DNA of 64,000 nt from G963666535 sp963666535. GTDB taxonomy: Bacteria > Bacillota > Clostridia > Oscillospirales > Oscillospiraceae. This document shows, piece by piece, positions 15,925 to 25,084 of this stretch. Below the pieces are notes generated by a model, which worked only from the letters and a program-made list of their open reading frames with translations, did not search any database and was not told the DNA's origin. The position numbers were made by a program, and so were the translations under genes. The number at the start of each line of letters is the position of its first letter. Position 1 is the stretch's first letter. The stretch covers positions 2,604,001-2,668,000 of the forward strand of contig OY762913.1 in the NCBI GenBank assembly GCA_963666535.1. The letters are read 5' to 3'.

Positions 15925-17802
15925 TTACGGCAGTGTGTTCATCGCTTCCGTAATATATCCTTTTCCATAGAGCGCATCATAAAGAATGGCACAATAATTG
16001 TCAATCTTCTCCCCCATATCCACGGGGATTTTGCTGTACGCCGTACCGTCCGCCGCTACAAACAGCTGTTCCCGGTACAAAAGCATATCCTCCCCCAACT
16101 TGTCTATATAGTTAAAATACGGTGTTTTAGGGAAGCCCAGCCGATCGAGGACATCCACGCCAAGGAGCATCGCACTGGTGTCCCGGTCCGCTTCGGATTC
16201 CTCCTCGTAATTCGTCCAAATCAAATAGTTGGTGGAAATCATCTGCTTCAGCTTATCCGCCGACCAATCCGCAATGGTTCCTCCTGTGCTGTAGCCCAGA
16301 CTGGTGTAAACGGTGCTCTCCTCGTCGGTATATAAGCTTGGCAGATGATCCCCCCAAAAGACGATCATAACCGGCTCGTCCACCGTCTCAAAATAACGCA
16401 CCAGCTTACCCAGGGAGGCATCGGCGTCAGAGATCCCGGTTACGATGGTATTCAAAATGCCTCGCTCGCTCTCCGACAGGCCATCCGCCGTGACAGCAAT
16501 ATTGGAATTCACTTCAAACTTATCCGCCGGGTATGGCTGATGATTTTCCATCGACAATCCATATAAGAACAGCGGCGCAGAAGCGTCCCGATTCTGGTAA
16601 ACGGATATCATTTTATTTACCAATGCGTCATCGGAAATATAGCCGCCCTTTTGCGCAGCATTTGCCGCAAAGGAATCTTCAAAATAAAGGTGCTGGAATC
16701 CAATTTTCGGGAAGGTAATCCCGCGGTTATACAGCTCGTTCGTATAGGAATGCACCGCCGCAGTGTCGTACCCCATGTCGCTGAAAAGCTTGATCAATGA
16801 CGGGACAATCTCGTAGCTCTCTTCTTCTTTCAGGGTGGTAGGTGTCACGTTTTCTCCCAGCAGATCGGAAGACATTCCTGTAAACACCTCCATCTCAACG
16901 TTTCCGGTTCCGCCCCCATAGGTATTGGACAGGAACGCACCCGAGGTGCATGTTTCGCTCAAGGCGTGGAAATTCGGTACCGGGTCCCTGGAATAGGTCA
17001 CGTTGGGCAACCGTGTCACGTCAAAGAAACTTTCAGACATAAAGAAGATAACCGTGGGTTCCACGGCGGGAACGGTCTGCACGGTATTCTCTTCCATCTG
17101 GCTCAGAATCGCGTCCATCCGCCCCTGTCCGTATCCCGCCGGCGCCTTTACGACAACCGGTGACCCGCCGGTCAGTAGCCCTAGCAGAAGGCCAAGGCGG
17201 TCATTGCGCTCCGCCTGCGTTTCCACCTCATTCTGCAACGAAACATATTGCGGTTTTGGGATGGCAAAAATCAGCAGTATGGCAAAGGATGCTACCCCCG
17301 CCACCAAGCGGAACCGACCCACTGGCCGCGCCATGCCACGATCGAAAAAGTGGAGAAGGGCAAGGCCGGACAGCGCAAGAATCACCGCGCATACGCCCAT
17401 CGCCGTAGGCCGCAGGCAACCCAAAAATCCCATCAGGCTCCCCGCCGCCCCTACCATGGCAAAGTCGCTGATCCGCAGGGGCACGCCATTTACCAGCGTT
17501 TCGTAATAGCTTACGAAGGACAAGACCATGCTTGGCACCAGCACGAGACTTGTCGACCAGAACAGCTTACCGGTCAGGGCGTAAAAGAAAAAGCCTGCCA
17601 CCAGCAGCAGTCCGCACGTTCCAGTGGCTGCGCCAAGGTGCTCCCATAGCCAAACCGCCGTTTTGGGTACTGACTGGATCGTGACCAGCTGACATAGAAT
17701 CAAGGTAAACACAGGGTTGAGCAGCAATACCAATATGCGCATCCAGCCGCTTTTCCGCACTGACAGTGTCTGAATTAGTTGTTTTTTTCGTAAGGTTGGC
17801 AT
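15925..17802 (-). CDS. LTA synthase-like membrane sulfatase family protein
   Basis: 625 aa. About five transmembrane helices in the first 210 residues precede an extracellular alkaline-phosphatase-fold domain. Metal and nucleophile regions are visible: VIFFMSESFFDVT, the threonine region NTYGGGTGNVEMEVFTGMS, and FWGDHLPSLY with the Asp-His pair. LtaS-type enzymes transfer glycerol phosphate from phosphatidylglycerol to build lipoteichoic acid; related family members modify other polymers, so the exact product is open. The ATG at 17802 has GGGGGGAG 4 nt upstream and is preferred over 17865. Confidence 0.88.
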   Translation of the reverse strand: MPTLRKKQLIQTLSVRKSGWMRILVLLLNPVFTLILCQLVTIQSVPKTAVWLWEHLGAATGTCGLLLVAGFFFYALTGKLFWSTSLVLVPSMVLSFVSYYETLVNGVPLRISDFAMVGAAGSLMGFLGCLRPTAMGVCAVILALSGLALLHFFDRGMARPVGRFRLVAGVASFAILLIFAIPKPQYVSLQNEVETQAERNDRLGLLLGLLTGGSPVVVKAPAGYGQGRMDAILSQMEENTVQTVPAVEPTVIFFMSESFFDVTRLPNVTYSRDPVPNFHALSETCTSGAFLSNTYGGGTGNVEMEVFTGMSSDLLGENVTPTTLKEEESYEIVPSLIKLFSDMGYDTAAVHSYTNELYNRGITFPKIGFQHLYFEDSFAANAAQKGGYISDDALVNKMISVYQNRDASAPLFLYGLSMENHQPYPADKFEVNSNIAVTADGLSESERGILNTIVTGISDADASLGKLVRYFETVDEPVMIVFWGDHLPSLYTDEESTVYTSLGYSTGGTIADWSADKLKQMISTNYLIWTNYEEESEADRDTSAMLLGVDVLDRLGFPKTPYFNYIDKLGEDMLLYREQLFVAADGTAYSKIPVDMGEKIDNYCAILYDALYGKGYITEAMNTLP

Positions 17803-18073
17803 GATGCTCCCCCCTTCCCTGTTTCTGTACCAGCCAAGTGTAGCACACATTTTCCACCGGTGCAAGTAATGACGTTTTTTCCCGTTTCCTCCGCTTTTTG
17901 TGGGATTTGCCGTAAAAATATTCCCAGCTTTCTGTCCTTTACCTTGAAAAGCAAGTCGAATTCATGTACTATAATATTGTTGGCGCGGCTGCGCCGCAAC
18001 AGCACTGAAAACCAAACTTTTTTTCTGCTTTCGACATGATGGCAGTGTATCCCACTATTTATGAGGTGACTTT

Positions 18074-21016
18074 ATGATGCTCCGCATCGGAATCGACATC
18101 GGCTCCACCACCGTCAAGGTCGTGGTTCTGGATGAAGACAATCAATTGCTGTTCCGCTCCTATGAGCGGCACTATTCCAAGGCGCGGGAGCGTGCATGCG
18201 AAACACTTCGCAGCCTGACTGATATGCTCTCCGGCAAAGAGGTGAAGCTGGTCATTACCGGTTCCGCCGGTCTTGGTGTGTCCAAAGCCTCTAAAATCGA
18301 CTTTGTGCAAGAGGTCTATGCCACCGCCGCTGCCGTAAACACTTACATTCCAGGCACTGACGCAGTCATTGAGCTGGGCGGTGAGGACGCGAAGATTATT
18401 TTCTTTGGCGGTGCGCTGGAGGAGCGCATGAACGGTTCCTGTGCCGGCGGCACAGGCGCCTTTATTGACCAGATGGCGACCCTTTTAAACGTCACCGGCG
18501 ACGAACTGGATGCGCTGTCTCTGAAGCATGAAAAAATATACCCCATTGCTTCCCGCTGCGGCGTGTTTGCCAAAAGTGACATCCAGCCCATCCTCAATCA
18601 AGGCGGGCGAAAGGAAGACATTGCGGCCTCTATTTTTCAGGCCGTGGTGGATCAGACAGTCGCTGGTCTGACGCAGGGCCGCGAGCTAACGGGTAAAATT
18701 GTATTCCTCGGTGGTCCCCTGCATTTCCTTTTGGGCCTGCGGGAGCGTTTTGTAGAAACCCTGCATCTTGACGCCGACCATGCCATTTTCCCCGAAGACG
18801 GCGACTGCTTTGCCGCCATGGGAGCGGCGCTGTGCGCCTCGGACTACGACGCCCAGCCCTTCGACGAACTGCTGAAAAAGCTAGAGGCCTCTGTAGACGC
18901 CACTTCGGTTGTGGATACCATGCCGCCGCTGTTCCAAACCCAAGCGGAGTATGACACATTTATTGCCCGCCACAATGCGTCTGCCCCTCCCCAAGTGGAC
19001 ATCGCGACCTACACCGGCGACGCCTATCTCGGGATCGACGCCGGTTCCACCACCACGAAAATCGCGCTCATTGACCCCGAGGGCGGGCTGCTGTACACCT
19101 ATTATCATTCCAATCAGGGCAACCCCGTGGCCATCGTGCTGGAGCAATTGGGCGAGATCTATCGCCTGTGCGGTGACCGCATCCTGATCCGTGGCTCCGC
19201 CGTCACCGGCTACGGAGAGGATTTGATCAAAAACGCCTTTTCCTGCGACCTGGGTCTGGTGGAAACGGTAGCGCACTACAATGCCGCCGCGCATTTCAAT
19301 CCCAATGTGGACTTCATTATCGACATCGGCGGACAGGACATGAAATGCTTTAAAATCCGCAACAACGCCGTGGATTCCATTATGCTCAACGAGGCCTGTT
19401 CCTCCGGCTGCGGTTCCTTTATTGAAACCTTTGCCAAGGCGTTGGGATACGATATCGCAACCTTTGCAAAGTTGGGTCTGTTCACCCAAAAGCCGGTCAA
19501 TCTCGGCTCCCGCTGCACCGTTTTTATGAATTCCTCGGTAAAGCAGGCCCAGAAGGACGGTGCTTCGGTGGAAGACATCTCCGCGGGGCTTTCCATCTCC
19601 ATCGTGAAAAATGCGATTTACAAGGTCATCCGCGCAGCCAATGCCGATGACTTGGGCAAGCATATCGTAGTGCAGGGCGGCACCTTTCACAACGATGCTG
19701 TCCTTCGCGCCTTTGAGCAGGAACTGGAACGGAACGTCACCCGCCCCACCATCGCGGGTATCATGGGGGCCTTCGGTGCGGCGCTGGCCGCCCGGGATGC
19801 AAAGCTGGAAACCTCCTTCTTGCTCACCGCTGAGGACCTGACTCACTTCACCCACACGGCCAAGCCCGTCACTTGCAATTTGTGCACCAACCACTGCTCC
19901 CTTACCGTCAACTCCTTTGACGGCGGCAGACGGTTTATCTCCGGCAACCGCTGCTCACGCCCGCTGGGCAAGGAAAAAAGCAACCTGCCCGACCTTTATG
20001 TATATAAATACGACAAGCTTCGCTCCCTGCAGGGCAAGGGGCAGGGCAATGGCAGCCGGGGCCGCATCGGGATCCCCTTTGGCTTAAACATGTATGAAAA
20101 CCTTCCCTTTTGGTTCGCTTTCTTTACCACGCTGAATTTTGAGGTAGTCCTCTCCCCGGACTCCACGCGCAAGCTGTATATCAAAGGGCAGCACACCATT
20201 CCCTCCGACACGGTTTGTTATCCCGCAAAGCTGATGCACGGCCATGTGGAGGCGCTGGTGGAGATGGGCGTGGATGCCATCTTCTACCCTTGCATGTCCT
20301 ATAACTTTGATGAAAAGATTAGCGATAACTACTACAATTGCCCTGTGGTGGCGTATTACCCCGAGCTGCTGGCCGCCAATGTTCCGGTCTTGAAGCAAAC
20401 CCGTTTTTTAAACCCCTACACAGGCCTGCACCGCCCCAAGGATTACGAGCGCATTTCTGGCGCATATTTCGCGGATGAGTTTGGAATCCCAAAAAAAGAG
20501 ACCGTGGCCGCCGTCCGAGCGGCCTACACGGCCTACGATGCCTATAAGGATGACATCCGCGCCAAGGGGAAGGAATACATTGACTACGCCCGGGCAAACG
20601 GGAAGAAAATTCTGATTTTGGCCGGCCGGCCCTATCACATCGACCCGGAGATCAATCACGGCATCAACGACCTGATTACGTCCTTTGATTTCGTGCTGAT
20701 CAGTGAAGACGCCGTTTCTTATCTGGAATCCTATGCGCCCCGCCAGGTACTGAACCAGTGGACCTTCCAGAGCCGGATGTACAACGCCGCCCGATACGTC
20801 TGCGCCCAGCCGGATATGCAGCTGATCCAGCTTGTCTCCTTCGGCTGCGGTACCGATGCGATCACCGGCGATGAAGTGCGCTCTATTTTGGAAGAGGGCG
20901 GCAAACTCTACACACAGCTTAAAATTGACGATATTAACAATCTGGGCGCGGTTAAGATCCGCGTGCGCAGTCTGCTGGCCGCCATGGATGCCAGAGCGCA
21001 GCAGGAGGTGAGGTAA
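18074..21016 (+). CDS. 2-hydroxyacyl-CoA dehydratase activase-like protein (two ASKHA domains plus DUF2229)
   Basis: 980 aa. Two BadF/BadG/BcrA/BcrD-type ATPase domains in tandem: the first starts RIGIDIGSTTVKVVVLD, the second (about residue 317) YLGIDAGSTTTKIALID. Each has the glycine-rich cluster-binding loop with cysteine (NGSCAGGTGAFIDQ; NEACSSGCGSFIE) of [4Fe-4S] activases such as HgdC. A CNLCTNHCSL cysteine motif opens the C-terminal DUF2229 region. Such activases drive ATP-dependent one-electron transfer to a dehydratase. In many Clostridia this family is a single protein of about 1,400 aa; here the rest is the next gene, 1 nt away. Confidence 0.87.
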   Translation: MMLRIGIDIGSTTVKVVVLDEDNQLLFRSYERHYSKARERACETLRSLTDMLSGKEVKLVITGSAGLGVSKASKIDFVQEVYATAAAVNTYIPGTDAVIELGGEDAKIIFFGGALEERMNGSCAGGTGAFIDQMATLLNVTGDELDALSLKHEKIYPIASRCGVFAKSDIQPILNQGGRKEDIAASIFQAVVDQTVAGLTQGRELTGKIVFLGGPLHFLLGLRERFVETLHLDADHAIFPEDGDCFAAMGAALCASDYDAQPFDELLKKLEASVDATSVVDTMPPLFQTQAEYDTFIARHNASAPPQVDIATYTGDAYLGIDAGSTTTKIALIDPEGGLLYTYYHSNQGNPVAIVLEQLGEIYRLCGDRILIRGSAVTGYGEDLIKNAFSCDLGLVETVAHYNAAAHFNPNVDFIIDIGGQDMKCFKIRNNAVDSIMLNEACSSGCGSFIETFAKALGYDIATFAKLGLFTQKPVNLGSRCTVFMNSSVKQAQKDGASVEDISAGLSISIVKNAIYKVIRAANADDLGKHIVVQGGTFHNDAVLRAFEQELERNVTRPTIAGIMGAFGAALAARDAKLETSFLLTAEDLTHFTHTAKPVTCNLCTNHCSLTVNSFDGGRRFISGNRCSRPLGKEKSNLPDLYVYKYDKLRSLQGKGQGNGSRGRIGIPFGLNMYENLPFWFAFFTTLNFEVVLSPDSTRKLYIKGQHTIPSDTVCYPAKLMHGHVEALVEMGVDAIFYPCMSYNFDEKISDNYYNCPVVAYYPELLAANVPVLKQTRFLNPYTGLHRPKDYERISGAYFADEFGIPKKETVAAVRAAYTAYDAYKDDIRAKGKEYIDYARANGKKILILAGRPYHIDPEINHGINDLITSFDFVLISEDAVSYLESYAPRQVLNQWTFQSRMYNAARYVCAQPDMQLIQLVSFGCGTDAITGDEVRSILEEGGKLYTQLKIDDINNLGAVKIRVRSLLAAMDARAQQEVR

Positions 21017-21017
21017 C

Positions 21018-22334
21018 ATGGCAGAACTGAAATACGATGAGACGGGCCGCCTTCTGTTTACCAAGGAAATGAAGCAGGAATATACTCTGCTCATTCCGCA
21101 GATGCTCCCCATCCACTTCACTATCATCGCCCGGATTCTGAACCAATATGGCTACCATACCGATATGCTCACCACCAACCACCGGGGCATTGTGGACGAA
21201 GGCCTGAAGTATGTCCACAACGACACCTGTTATCCCGCTCTGCTGGTCATTGGTCAGCTCATCGACGCGGTGAAAAGCGGAAAGTACGATATCCATAAAA
21301 TTGGCCTGCTAATCACCCAGACCGGCGGCGGCTGCCGCGCCTCTAACTACATTCATCTGCTGCGGAAAGCGCTGCACAAAGCCGATTTGGACTTTATCCC
21401 GGTTATTTCCATCAACCTTTCCGGGCTGGAAAAAAATCCAGGGTTCCAGTTTACCCTTCCCATCATCCGCAAGTCCATTTTTGGTATGATGTACGGTGAC
21501 ATCATCATGTGTCTTGCCAACCAGTGCCGGCCCTATGAACTGGAAGCCGGCCAAACTGACCGCACCATCCAGACTTGTATGGACAAATTGCTTGCGCTGA
21601 TGAACCGGGGCAAGGGGCTTTCCTACTCCCAAATGTGTGAAAATTTCAAGTGGATTGTCTCTGACTTTGCCGCTATCCCTCTTTCTGGGGAAGAAAAGGT
21701 CCGTGTGGGCATTGTCGGCGAGATTTACGTTAAATTTTCCCCGCTGGGCAATAACAATCTGGAGGCTTTCCTGCTCTCGGAAGGAGCGGAGCCTGTTGTC
21801 CCTGGCCTGACCGATTTTATTATCTTTAAAATCTATAACCGAGAAGCCGACATCAACCTCTACGGCGGAAAGTGGATCAAGAAAAAGATCTGCCAGATTT
21901 TCAAGGGCTATGTGGAAAAGTGCCAGGGCGCTATGATCAACGCCATCAACGCCCATGGCCGTTTCCGCGCCCCCGGTCCTTTCGAGGGAATGCACGCCCT
22001 CGTCGGCGATTATCTGGGCGACGGCAACAAGATGGGCGAAGGCTGGCTCCTCACCGGCGAAATGCTGGAACTCATCCACTCCGGCACCCCAAACATCGTC
22101 TGCGCCCAGCCCTTTGGCTGCCTGCCCAACCACATCGTCGGCAAGGGCATGATCCGCAGGCTGAAAGATGATCATCCCGCTTCCAACGTTGTGTCGATTG
22201 ATTATGATCCGGGCGCCACGAAAATCAACCAGGAAAATCGCATCAAGCTCATGCTGGCCAATGCCAAGCAGCTGAAAAAGCACCAAGAGTCGGAGCAAGC
22301 TGTGCTGCCGGCAACGGATTCCATTCCGGTGTAA
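21018..22334 (+). CDS. 2-hydroxyacyl-CoA dehydratase (HgdB/D-component)-like protein
   Basis: 438 aa, starting directly after the activase gene (GAGGTGAGGTAACATG gives a ribosome site inside its end). It contains NDTCYPALLVIGQLIDA, GGGCRASNY and AQPFGCLPNHIVGKGM, the cysteine-containing segments that hold the dehydratase cluster in the HgdB fold. In single-chain relatives this is the C-terminal section of the activase-related protein, so the pair is probably one functional unit encoded in two pieces. The substrate acyl-CoA is unknown; no CoA-transferase or HgdA homologue is next to it. Confidence 0.82.
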   Translation: MAELKYDETGRLLFTKEMKQEYTLLIPQMLPIHFTIIARILNQYGYHTDMLTTNHRGIVDEGLKYVHNDTCYPALLVIGQLIDAVKSGKYDIHKIGLLITQTGGGCRASNYIHLLRKALHKADLDFIPVISINLSGLEKNPGFQFTLPIIRKSIFGMMYGDIIMCLANQCRPYELEAGQTDRTIQTCMDKLLALMNRGKGLSYSQMCENFKWIVSDFAAIPLSGEEKVRVGIVGEIYVKFSPLGNNNLEAFLLSEGAEPVVPGLTDFIIFKIYNREADINLYGGKWIKKKICQIFKGYVEKCQGAMINAINAHGRFRAPGPFEGMHALVGDYLGDGNKMGEGWLLTGEMLELIHSGTPNIVCAQPFGCLPNHIVGKGMIRRLKDDHPASNVVSIDYDPGATKINQENRIKLMLANAKQLKKHQESEQAVLPATDSIPV

Positions 22335-22370
22335 CGTATCCCCGGATTTTGAAACGACGCATGGCATCGT

Positions 22371-22406
22371 AAAGTACCCGCTGTCTCATTTGACGGTGGG
22401 TACTTT
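22371..22406 (+). terminator. terminator of the activase/dehydratase operon
   Basis: AAAGTACCC and GGGTACTTT with further inner pairs (CGCTGTC/GACGGTG, some wobble), then TTTTTCG, 36 nt past the stop. Confidence 0.85.
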
Positions 22407-22459
22407 TTCGCTTTCATTGCGTTCTGTGCCCGTAGAAATAGATCGGTCGCCCCTAAAAC

Positions 22460-22497
22460 AAACAGACGGCATAGCCCGAAAGCTATGCCGTCTGTTT
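22460..22497 (-). terminator. terminator of the 22.5-23.35 kb membrane protein gene
   Basis: 16-bp perfect stem AAACAGACGGCATAGC with its complement, about 65 nt beyond the minus-strand stop. T run on both sides. Confidence 0.75.
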
Positions 22498-22561
22498 CAA
22501 AACAAGACCCTCATCCGTGGGTGCGCATTTCTTACGCTTTGCTGGCTTTCTATCTCGACGA

Positions 22562-23350
22562 TCACATCATGCGGACCGTGTGATACACCAGCAGCACAAA
22601 GGCCCAAGCCATCAGCACAAAAATCAAATAGTATGCTGCCGTGCTGCCCAGCGCAAACGTCGCCAACATGGTCAGCGCAGAAACCGCAGCAGAAAGATAT
22701 AGGAGCGGATAGTTCGCCTTGTTACTTAAAATTCGAACTTCGCGCTTCCCCAACTGGAGCACCCCGCCTTTCCGGCTGATCTGCCACAAAAGAGCCGCCG
22801 CAAGTACCACAACCACAGACATGACAACGAGATACATCCCGATCAGGTCTGCATAAGGGCCCGCGCCCCCCCTGCGGATCAGCCATAGTCCAAACAACGC
22901 CACCGCAGTCATTCCGCCGGACAGAAAGCATTCTTGCCGGTAAAGGTAGTAGATCAGCGCCATAACGGCACTGGCGGGAACAAGTACATACAGCAGAGCG
23001 ATGCCACTGTCATAAAACTTCCAGATGACGATGCCGCACACAAATACCATGCCGGACAGCGAAGCGCCCATCAGTGGCGCGCTGCCGCTTTTCCCGCTCA
23101 TCTTTCTTTTCCGATACCAGACAATCCCAAGCACTGCCGCTGCCACAGCGGCAACCGTAATTACCTTTATGGCGATTTGAATTGCAAACGCCAGTGCAAT
23201 CCCAGCGTCATCCGCTATGAAGTTGACGTAATACTTATCCGTGAGTATCAGCAGTCCCTGCAGAATAATGGCAGCAAGCACCCAAATAAACGCCCGGTTG
23301 AGCATGGTGTCTTCCTGTTTGGTTCTTGCAGTCTTTGCATCTTTATCCAT
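22562..23350 (-). CDS. multi-pass membrane protein of unknown function
   Basis: 262 aa. After a charged N-terminus, about seven hydrophobic helices are visible (AFIWVLAAIILQGLLIL; a long one near 45-75; SGMVFVCGIVIW; LLYVLVPASAVMALIYYLY; MTAVALFGLWLI; MYLVVMSVVVVLAAALLW; two more at the C-terminus). No catalytic or binding motif stands out. GAGGAG lies 9 nt before the ATG. It is alone on the minus strand with its own terminator; neighbours give no hint of role. Confidence 0.7.
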   Translation of the reverse strand: MDKDAKTARTKQEDTMLNRAFIWVLAAIILQGLLILTDKYYVNFIADDAGIALAFAIQIAIKVITVAAVAAAVLGIVWYRKRKMSGKSGSAPLMGASLSGMVFVCGIVIWKFYDSGIALLYVLVPASAVMALIYYLYRQECFLSGGMTAVALFGLWLIRRGGAGPYADLIGMYLVVMSVVVVLAAALLWQISRKGGVLQLGKREVRILSNKANYPLLYLSAAVSALTMLATFALGSTAAYYLIFVLMAWAFVLLVYHTVRMM

Positions 23351-23599
23351 TCAAGCTATCTCCTCGTGCAGTATATTAACCTTGTATATTTTAACAGACT
23401 GCCGCGCCGTTTGCAACACCAAAATGATTGCGTTTTATTTTTATGCCTTTTCTCTTCTTTTTTGCGGAATTGTAACCTTTTTCTCTTCCCACCTCTTTAA
23501 AAAAGGTGTATGATAGAATTAGTAAGTATTTTCATCACATACGACCCCGCCTTTCCCCCGTGACCGATATAGAATTCCGCACTAAGCTAGGAGGCAGTT

Positions 23600-24826
23600 A
23601 TGCGTCATTTTTTATCACCGTTGCTGGTGTTCCCTCTGTTTTTGCTTCTTTTTTCAGGCTGTGGCGCGTCCGCCCCCGGGGATGCGGCTGCTCCATTACC
23701 TGCCGAAACCGAGGTCACCACGCCGTCAGGCAGCGATGTTCCTGTGGATACGGCGGGTGTCGAACCAGAACCTGCCGCCGATCCGTTTGCCGATGCCGTT
23801 TGGGTTGACTATGACGGAGTGGTGGAACACATTTTTTTTCACCCGCTGATTGCTTATCCCGAAATGGCCTTTGACGGAGACAGCATGTCCAAGGGTCTGG
23901 ACGATTGGATGGTCACGGTGGATGAATTCAACAAAATATTGAACAGCCTGTATACAAACGATTATATTCTCGTTAACATGAACGACGTCTGGTCCGAATA
24001 CACCACCAGCAGCGGAGAGGTTCGGATGCAGCGCAACACCTTGCGTGTGCCCGAGGGGAAAAAACCGCTTATTCTTTCCTTTGATGACGTAAACTACTAT
24101 GACTACATGTTGGAAAACGGCTTTGCCTATCAGTTGATTCTGGGATACGATGGCCAGTTGTGGAGTTACGGACTTGATCCGTCCGGAAAAGAAGTCGTCT
24201 CGCAAGATGTTGATGCCATTCCCATTTTAAATCATTTTGTGGCAGAGCATCCCACCTTTTCCCTCAACGGTGCCATGGGATGTCTGTGTCTCACCGGCTT
24301 TCAGGGTATTTTGGGCTACCGTACGCAAACAGACTCCAACGATACCTCCGCTGCGTTTGAGGCCAACCGTCAGCGGGAAATTCAAGCGGTGAAACCCATC
24401 ATTGAAAAACTCAAGGAGGACGGGTGGTATTTTGGCTCCCATTCCTGGGGTCACATCAACCTGTCAAACAAGTCCCTGTCCGTCATCCAGCGGGATACCC
24501 AGCACTGGCTTGACGAGGTGGGCAGTCTGGTGGGCGACACCGCCCTGTATTTCTACCCCTATGGCGCCCGGCCCGACGGCGACGACGTCGTCACCACGGG
24601 GGAAGCGTTCCGCTATTTACAAAGCCAGGGCTTCCGCGTATTCGCCTCCGTCGGCATTGAGTCCTATTCCAAGTGCAAAAAAGATATATCCGCCGTCATC
24701 TGCGACCGCCTTCATCCCGACGGAACAACGCTTCGTTGGCAGCGCTCGCGCTATCTTCGATTTTTTGACGCCGCCCAAGTGCTGGATATTGACGTCCGCC
24801 CTGACTATGGCTATAACTTCTCATAA
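23600..24826 (+). CDS. lipoprotein with polysaccharide deacetylase (NodB-like) domain
   Basis: 408 aa. Signal peptide with lipobox LLFSGC (Cys about residue 17), then a low-complexity Pro/Thr/Val linker to about residue 65. The deacetylase region has the NodB motif-1-like LILSFDDVNYY (two Asp), motif-2-like SHSWGH (H-x3-H) and motif-3-like YFYPYGA. CE4 enzymes remove N- or O-acetyl groups from peptidoglycan or other glycans using a metal; here the enzyme would face outward, anchored to the membrane. AGGAGG precedes the ATG. Monocistronic. The substrate is not deducible. Confidence 0.85.
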   Translation: MRHFLSPLLVFPLFLLLFSGCGASAPGDAAAPLPAETEVTTPSGSDVPVDTAGVEPEPAADPFADAVWVDYDGVVEHIFFHPLIAYPEMAFDGDSMSKGLDDWMVTVDEFNKILNSLYTNDYILVNMNDVWSEYTTSSGEVRMQRNTLRVPEGKKPLILSFDDVNYYDYMLENGFAYQLILGYDGQLWSYGLDPSGKEVVSQDVDAIPILNHFVAEHPTFSLNGAMGCLCLTGFQGILGYRTQTDSNDTSAAFEANRQREIQAVKPIIEKLKEDGWYFGSHSWGHINLSNKSLSVIQRDTQHWLDEVGSLVGDTALYFYPYGARPDGDDVVTTGEAFRYLQSQGFRVFASVGIESYSKCKKDISAVICDRLHPDGTTLRWQRSRYLRFFDAAQVLDIDVRPDYGYNFS

Positions 24827-24839
24827 GAAAAATAGTATG

Positions 24840-24873
24840 ATTAAACGGACCTTTTCGCGGGGGTCCGTTTAAT
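24840..24873 (+). terminator. terminator after the deacetylase lipoprotein gene
   Basis: ATTAAACGGACC and GGTCCGTTTAAT arms with a 10-nt loop, then CTTTGATT, 13 nt after the stop. Confidence 0.85.
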
Positions 24874-24908
24874 CTTTGATTGACAATTTTTTACATTTGA
24901 GATAAACT

Positions 24909-25030
24909 GGAATGCGGATAAGCGGGAAGCGTTATCAGGTATCGCCAACATTCCCCGACTCGGTGTGGCGATGGTCTCGTTTTGCGCTGGAAGGAGAGAC
25001 TTTTGACACAATGTGCCAAAAGTCTTTTTT
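24909..25030 (+). ncRNA. riboswitch-like structured leader (pseudoknot plus terminator) of the CaCA antiporter gene
   Basis: Pairings visible: GGAATG (24909-24914) with CATTCC (24949-24954); ATCGCCA (24941-24947) with TGGCGAT (24966-24972). These two helices cross, so together they form a pseudoknot. A hairpin GATAAGC...GC-TTATC sits at 24917-24936 and CCGA/TCGG near 24954-24962. GTCTC (24974-24978) can pair with GAGAC (24996-25000), whose bases are also needed for the terminator AGACTTTTG...CAAAAGTCT (24997-25025) ending in a T run. Mutually exclusive antiterminator and terminator right before a cation antiporter is typical riboswitch logic. I do not recognise it as a known class. Confidence 0.65.
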
Positions 25031-25084
25031 GATACTGAAATCAAAGTTTCGACGCAAAATATGGTTGCAGGAGTGTTAGTGACG

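Noticed and set aside
18074..22334. Benzoyl-CoA reductase (bcr/bad) operon
   Set aside because: The ASKHA domains resemble BadF/BcrA, but the tandem layout with DUF2229 and lack of other reductase subunits point to the activase-related family.
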